DNA of 22,972 nt from a virus: positions 1 to 22,972 of IMG/VR virus record IMGVR_UViG_3300039191_000476; one strand, given 5' to 3'. Of this stretch, positions 20,864 to 22,972 are shown one piece after another (position 1 is the first letter of the stretch; each line of letters opens with the position of its first letter). Made by a program: the position numbers and the translations under genes. Under the pieces are notes generated by a model. That model had not been told where the DNA came from, searched no databases, and saw nothing but the letters and a program-made list of their open reading frames with translations.

Positions 20864-21220
20864 ATGCCCGATCCCTTCGAGACCGCTAACAACGCGGTCG
20901 TCCTCGAGTCCGCCCTACGCATCGAGCTCGCAGGCACCGTCGCGAACCTCCCGACGGCCGCGCCCACGATCGGTACCGACGGCTACTCGCTGGCCTCGGC
21001 TGCTCGGTGCGTCGTCGCCGTCGCCGGCGGGACGGCCATGACCGCGACCGTCTGGTTCTACGTCGGGTCGACCTGGTACATGGCCAACGCTGCTGCGCTG
21101 ACCGTCGACGTCGCGGGCGGCGTGGTCGAGCGGCTCAACTGCGCGGGGTTCACCCGCGTCTACGTCCAGGGATCGGCCGAGTCCTCGGGGACGCTCAGCG
21201 TGTACAGGAGCATCCTATGA
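20864..21220 (+). CDS. Small beta-rich tail protein of unknown function
   Basis: A 118-residue protein; AAGGAG precedes the ATG at 20864, though the frame is open further back through the preceding gene. It is Ala/Val/Thr-rich (AVAGGTAMTATVWFYVGSTW, 53-72; FTRVYVQGSAESSGTLSVYR, 96-115), which suggests a compact beta sandwich, perhaps a fibre cap or decoration subunit. The stop overlaps the next ATG. The last about 50 nt are repeated at 22653-22705 at the end of another small gene. Confidence 0.7.
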   Translation: MPDPFETANNAVVLESALRIELAGTVANLPTAAPTIGTDGYSLASAARCVVAVAGGTAMTATVWFYVGSTWYMANAAALTVDVAGGVVERLNCAGFTRVYVQGSAESSGTLSVYRSIL

Positions 21221-21222
21221 CC
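21170..21222 (+). repeat. 53-nt direct repeat, copy 1
   Basis: Positions 21170-21222 and 22653-22705 align over 53 nt without gaps and differ at 6 positions by eye. Both end in the coding end SSGTLSVYR(S/G)IL and the ATGA overlap with the next gene. The offset is 1483 nt. Confidence 0.8.
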
Positions 21223-21432
21223 GCGATTCTAGGTAACGCGTCGATTACGGGGTCGACCGGCGACGGCGGGCCTACGAGCCTCCGAGCGTTCGAGAGCGAC
21301 CCACCCCCGTTCACTCGCTCGCCGCCGCTCAGCGAGCAGGCGGCAGGAGGAGCAGCTCGCATAGTTAGTCCGAGTGACTTCGGGCCTCCTTCGGCCACTG
21401 ACACGCCCGCGCCCTCCGCCCTACCCCTCTGA
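21217..21432 (+). CDS. Small Pro/Ser-rich protein, unknown
   Basis: A 71-residue protein, its ATG overlapping the upstream stop (ATGA). It begins MTAILGNASITGSTGDGGPT and becomes rich in Pro, Ser and Ala (SDPPPFTRSPPLSEQ, TDTPAPSALPL), so it is probably disordered. No known motif. It may be a linker or chaperone-like factor for the tail-tip genes, or a chance frame kept open by composition. The coupling makes a gene more likely. Confidence 0.5.
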   Translation: MTAILGNASITGSTGDGGPTSLRAFESDPPPFTRSPPLSEQAAGGAARIVSPSDFGPPSATDTPAPSALPL

Positions 21433-21446
21433 CCAGGAGCCAGTAA

Positions 21447-22535
21447 ATGACACGCAAAATCGTACACCTGCCCACACTCACAGCGAGCCTAATGGACTCC
21501 GCTGGCTACGGCACAGACGAGAGCAAGGCAAGGTTCGTCGCGATTCGAGACGCGCTACGCACTGGGCTCGACGGCGTGGCCGTCGTCGGTGACATCGGCA
21601 CGTGGGTCGTAGGTGTAGCTAATGGCATGATCTTCGAGATCCACGACGACGCGCAGGACACGAGCTTCTACATGCTAGGGGGGTACTCGACGAGTTCGAC
21701 TGCACCTACCCTCGCCACGTTTATCGGCTCAACCGGCGCGAACCTCCGAACTCGGTTCAAGGCGATGCAGGTTGCGTTTGCGTCGGCATCTGTCAGCCCC
21801 CTCGCAGGCCTCGTAGTCGGAGTTAACACCGACACGACGATCGCGCGCGCCGATCTCGACTACGACACGCCGGCTACGCTGACCTACTCGGGCGGGGACT
21901 TCACGACCCTAACAACGATAAATCCCGATAGCCTGGGAGGCATCCAGGCGATCCTACCCGCCCACTGCCCGTACGGTATGACCAACGACACGGGCGCCTC
22001 TACGACGGCCGTGTCGCACGCTCTCGGGTACGACGACACCCTCGGCGTGTGGGCTTATATGGCCACGCAGCTAAATCATGACCGGATAGCGTGGTGCACG
22101 TGGGGTAAGAACATAATCGACCCGCTCACGGGCTCCGACGGTGTAGGCATGGCCTATGTCTGGGGGCAGGACTCGGATAGGGGGTATGCGTCGACTTATA
22201 AAGAGGTCAACGCCCGCGACGCGGGAGGGACGTGGCGGGATTATGACCTCGCGCCGACCAATGGACTTGACGCGGGGAATCACAAGATCACCGGAGGCGG
22301 CGATGACGGGAAGCTGAATTGGCGCCCGGTCTCCGTAGAAAATGGGACCGGCGGGTCCGGCCAGAAGGGTTTCATGAAGCCGGGCATTTTGGTCGAGATC
22401 GGACTATTCGGCGCTCGGGAGTTCTTTCGCAAACCGATTCAATTCCCGAACGTCGCAAACCCTGTCATCTGCTATTTCAACGCGATGGCCATTTGGTGGG
22501 AAGACGGCGCGAGGATGTTCCCCTCGTATGTCTAA
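21447..22535 (+). CDS. Putative tail tip/receptor-binding protein, no known family
   Basis: A 362-residue protein with AGGAG before the ATG. It begins with a helical stretch (LMDSAGYGTDESKARFVAIR, 15-34) followed by beta segments, and its second half is rich in Trp, Asp and Gly (WGKNIIDPLTGSDG, GYASTYKEVNARDAGGTWRD, GGGDDGKLNWRP), which suggests a surface-exposed sugar- or surface-binding domain. From about 22060 the codons use more A and T at third positions than the baseplate genes, so this part may have come from elsewhere. I do not recognise a family. The position past the fibre genes favours host recognition. Confidence 0.65.
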   Translation: MTRKIVHLPTLTASLMDSAGYGTDESKARFVAIRDALRTGLDGVAVVGDIGTWVVGVANGMIFEIHDDAQDTSFYMLGGYSTSSTAPTLATFIGSTGANLRTRFKAMQVAFASASVSPLAGLVVGVNTDTTIARADLDYDTPATLTYSGGDFTTLTTINPDSLGGIQAILPAHCPYGMTNDTGASTTAVSHALGYDDTLGVWAYMATQLNHDRIAWCTWGKNIIDPLTGSDGVGMAYVWGQDSDRGYASTYKEVNARDAGGTWRDYDLAPTNGLDAGNHKITGGGDDGKLNWRPVSVENGTGGSGQKGFMKPGILVEIGLFGAREFFRKPIQFPNVANPVICYFNAMAIWWEDGARMFPSYV

Positions 22536-22568
22536 CGTGGCCCCTAGACCATCTTGAGTAGGTGCCAT

Positions 22569-22703
22569 ATGGCCAGCAAAACAATCGAAGTCTCATCGGG
22601 GAGCCAACTCACCCGTGGCAGCGCGTCGGCGTCGCTGTGCCCTCGGGGACCGGGCTCGGCGGGGTCCTCGGGGACGCTCAGCGTGTATCGGGGCATCCTA
22701 TGA
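22569..22703 (+). CDS. Small protein with duplicated C-terminus
   Basis: A 44-residue frame from the ATG at 22569 to the TGA at 22701-22703. Its last residues, GSAGSSGTLSVYRGIL, are nearly those of the 118-residue protein at 20864-21220 (GSAESSGTLSVYRSIL), and the next ATG overlaps the stop in the same way (ATGA). Only a short, unrelated head (MASKTIEVSSGSQL) remains, so this looks like a deletion derivative of a second copy. It may survive because its end carries the translational coupling for the lipoprotein gene. The ribosome site is weak (GTAGGTG, partly). Confidence 0.5.
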   Translation: MASKTIEVSSGSQLTRGSASASLCPRGPGSAGSSGTLSVYRGIL

Positions 22704-22705
22704 CC
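22653..22705 (+). repeat. 53-nt direct repeat, copy 2
   Basis: This is the partner of 21170-21222. It lies at the end of the 44-codon gene and carries the start of the lipoprotein gene. Recombination between the copies would delete the 362-residue gene and the 71-residue gene. Confidence 0.8.
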
Positions 22706-22972
22706 CGATGGATCGCCCTCCTGGCCACTCTGAGCGCGTGCGCTCCTCGACCCAGTTCCTGCCCCCTACCCCGGACTCACGTCGTCGAGAACGGACACAC
22801 GGCGGCTGTACCGGTTGCCTGGATCCGAGGCGCCTGGACCTCGGGACTGAACCGGCTCCAACGCTACCCAATCTGCGACGCGGCCGAGGGCGTCGAGGTC
22901 TGGCTCCGGTACCATCGAGGGGAACCGCTGCTTTGTGCACGGCGCCCACCGTATTACACGTGCACGACGCCG
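22700..22972 (+). CDS. Lipoprotein, C-terminus beyond window edge
   Basis: The ATG at 22700 overlaps the preceding stop and the frame stays open for 91 codons to the window end. The N-terminus MTRWIALLATLSAC is a lipoprotein signal peptide: one Arg, a hydrophobic core and the lipobox LSAC with Cys14 as the lipidated residue. The mature part starts APRPSSCPLP and holds several further Cys (C21 and near C59, C81 and C88). Phage lipoproteins near the tail end of the genome are often outer-membrane spanins (Rz1-type) or superinfection-exclusion proteins. This one is longer than a usual Rz1, so the second is equally possible. The presence suggests a diderm host. Confidence 0.7.
   Translation, partial: MTRWIALLATLSACAPRPSSCPLPRTHVVENGHTAAVPVAWIRGAWTSGLNRLQRYPICDAAEGVEVWLRYHRGEPLLCARRPPYYTCTTP

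Noticed and set aside
1-22972. Haloarchaeal virus
   Set aside because: High GC and acidic stretches raised the idea, but the capsid is not strongly acidic, and sigma-70 promoters, strong Shine-Dalgarno sites and a bacterial lipobox favour a bacterial host.
1-22972. CRISPR array, insertion sequence or integrase attachment site
   Set aside because: No regularly spaced repeats, transposase or integrase were seen. The only long direct repeat is the 53-nt pair at 21170 and 22653.

Overview
The window is part of the virion-structure region of a tailed bacteriophage with a contractile (myovirus-type) tail. It is GC-rich by eye, and the genes are tightly packed, with many ATGA start/stop overlaps and clear Shine-Dalgarno sites (AAGGAG, AGGAGG). 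Two near-consensus sigma-70 promoters point to a bacterial host. A lipobox-bearing lipoprotein at the right edge fits a diderm host, but nothing seen fixes the genus. The order prohead protease/scaffold, cement, DUF2184 capsid, DUF4054 connector, DUF3383-like sheath, DUF3277-like tube, chaperone, tape measure, Pam3/Mu/P2-like baseplate is the one found in phages with this DUF2213/DUF2184 head cassette. All family names are recognition from memory of sequence patterns; no search was run.

Layout. 1-471: two small minus-strand genes of unknown role, translationally coupled and divergent from the rest. 547-3587: head genes (protease-scaffold, cement, major capsid), closed by a long hairpin. 3676-5626: neck/connector genes and two unknowns. 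5668-7502: a two-domain LamG-like protein with patches of lower GC, coupled to a small unknown. 7503-8441: a non-coding island with its own promoter, an odd tRNA-like RNA, tRNA-Met (initiator-like), a second degenerate tRNA-like fold, tRNA-Trp, tRNA-Tyr and a strong intrinsic terminator. 8442-10574: tail terminator, sheath and tube. 10571-10951: a small multi-span membrane protein. 10952-11543: an untranslated, highly structured stretch with a 16-bp inverted repeat. 11544-12271: the tail assembly chaperone pair, joined by a -1 frameshift on T TTT TTC before a strong stem-loop. 12282-12651: a small HTH gene with its own promoter and terminator. 12716-13052: a decayed HNH endonuclease with an HTH tail. 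13132-15072: tape measure. 15069-19881: baseplate (Dit-like, plug, hub, spike, gp25-like, J-like, I-like). 19906-22703: tail fibre or receptor-binding candidates with a short duplication. 22700-end: lipoprotein, cut by the window edge.

How it works together: the protease/scaffold, capsid and cement build the head. The connector genes close it and receive a tail made of tube, sheath and terminator, whose length is set by the tape measure with help from the frameshifted chaperones. The baseplate genes form the hub, spike and wedge, and the rightmost genes probably contact the host. The best candidates for something new are the interruptions of this operon: the 7.5-8.4 kb RNA island, the 10.95-11.54 kb structured leader, and the HTH/HNH insertions next to the tape measure.
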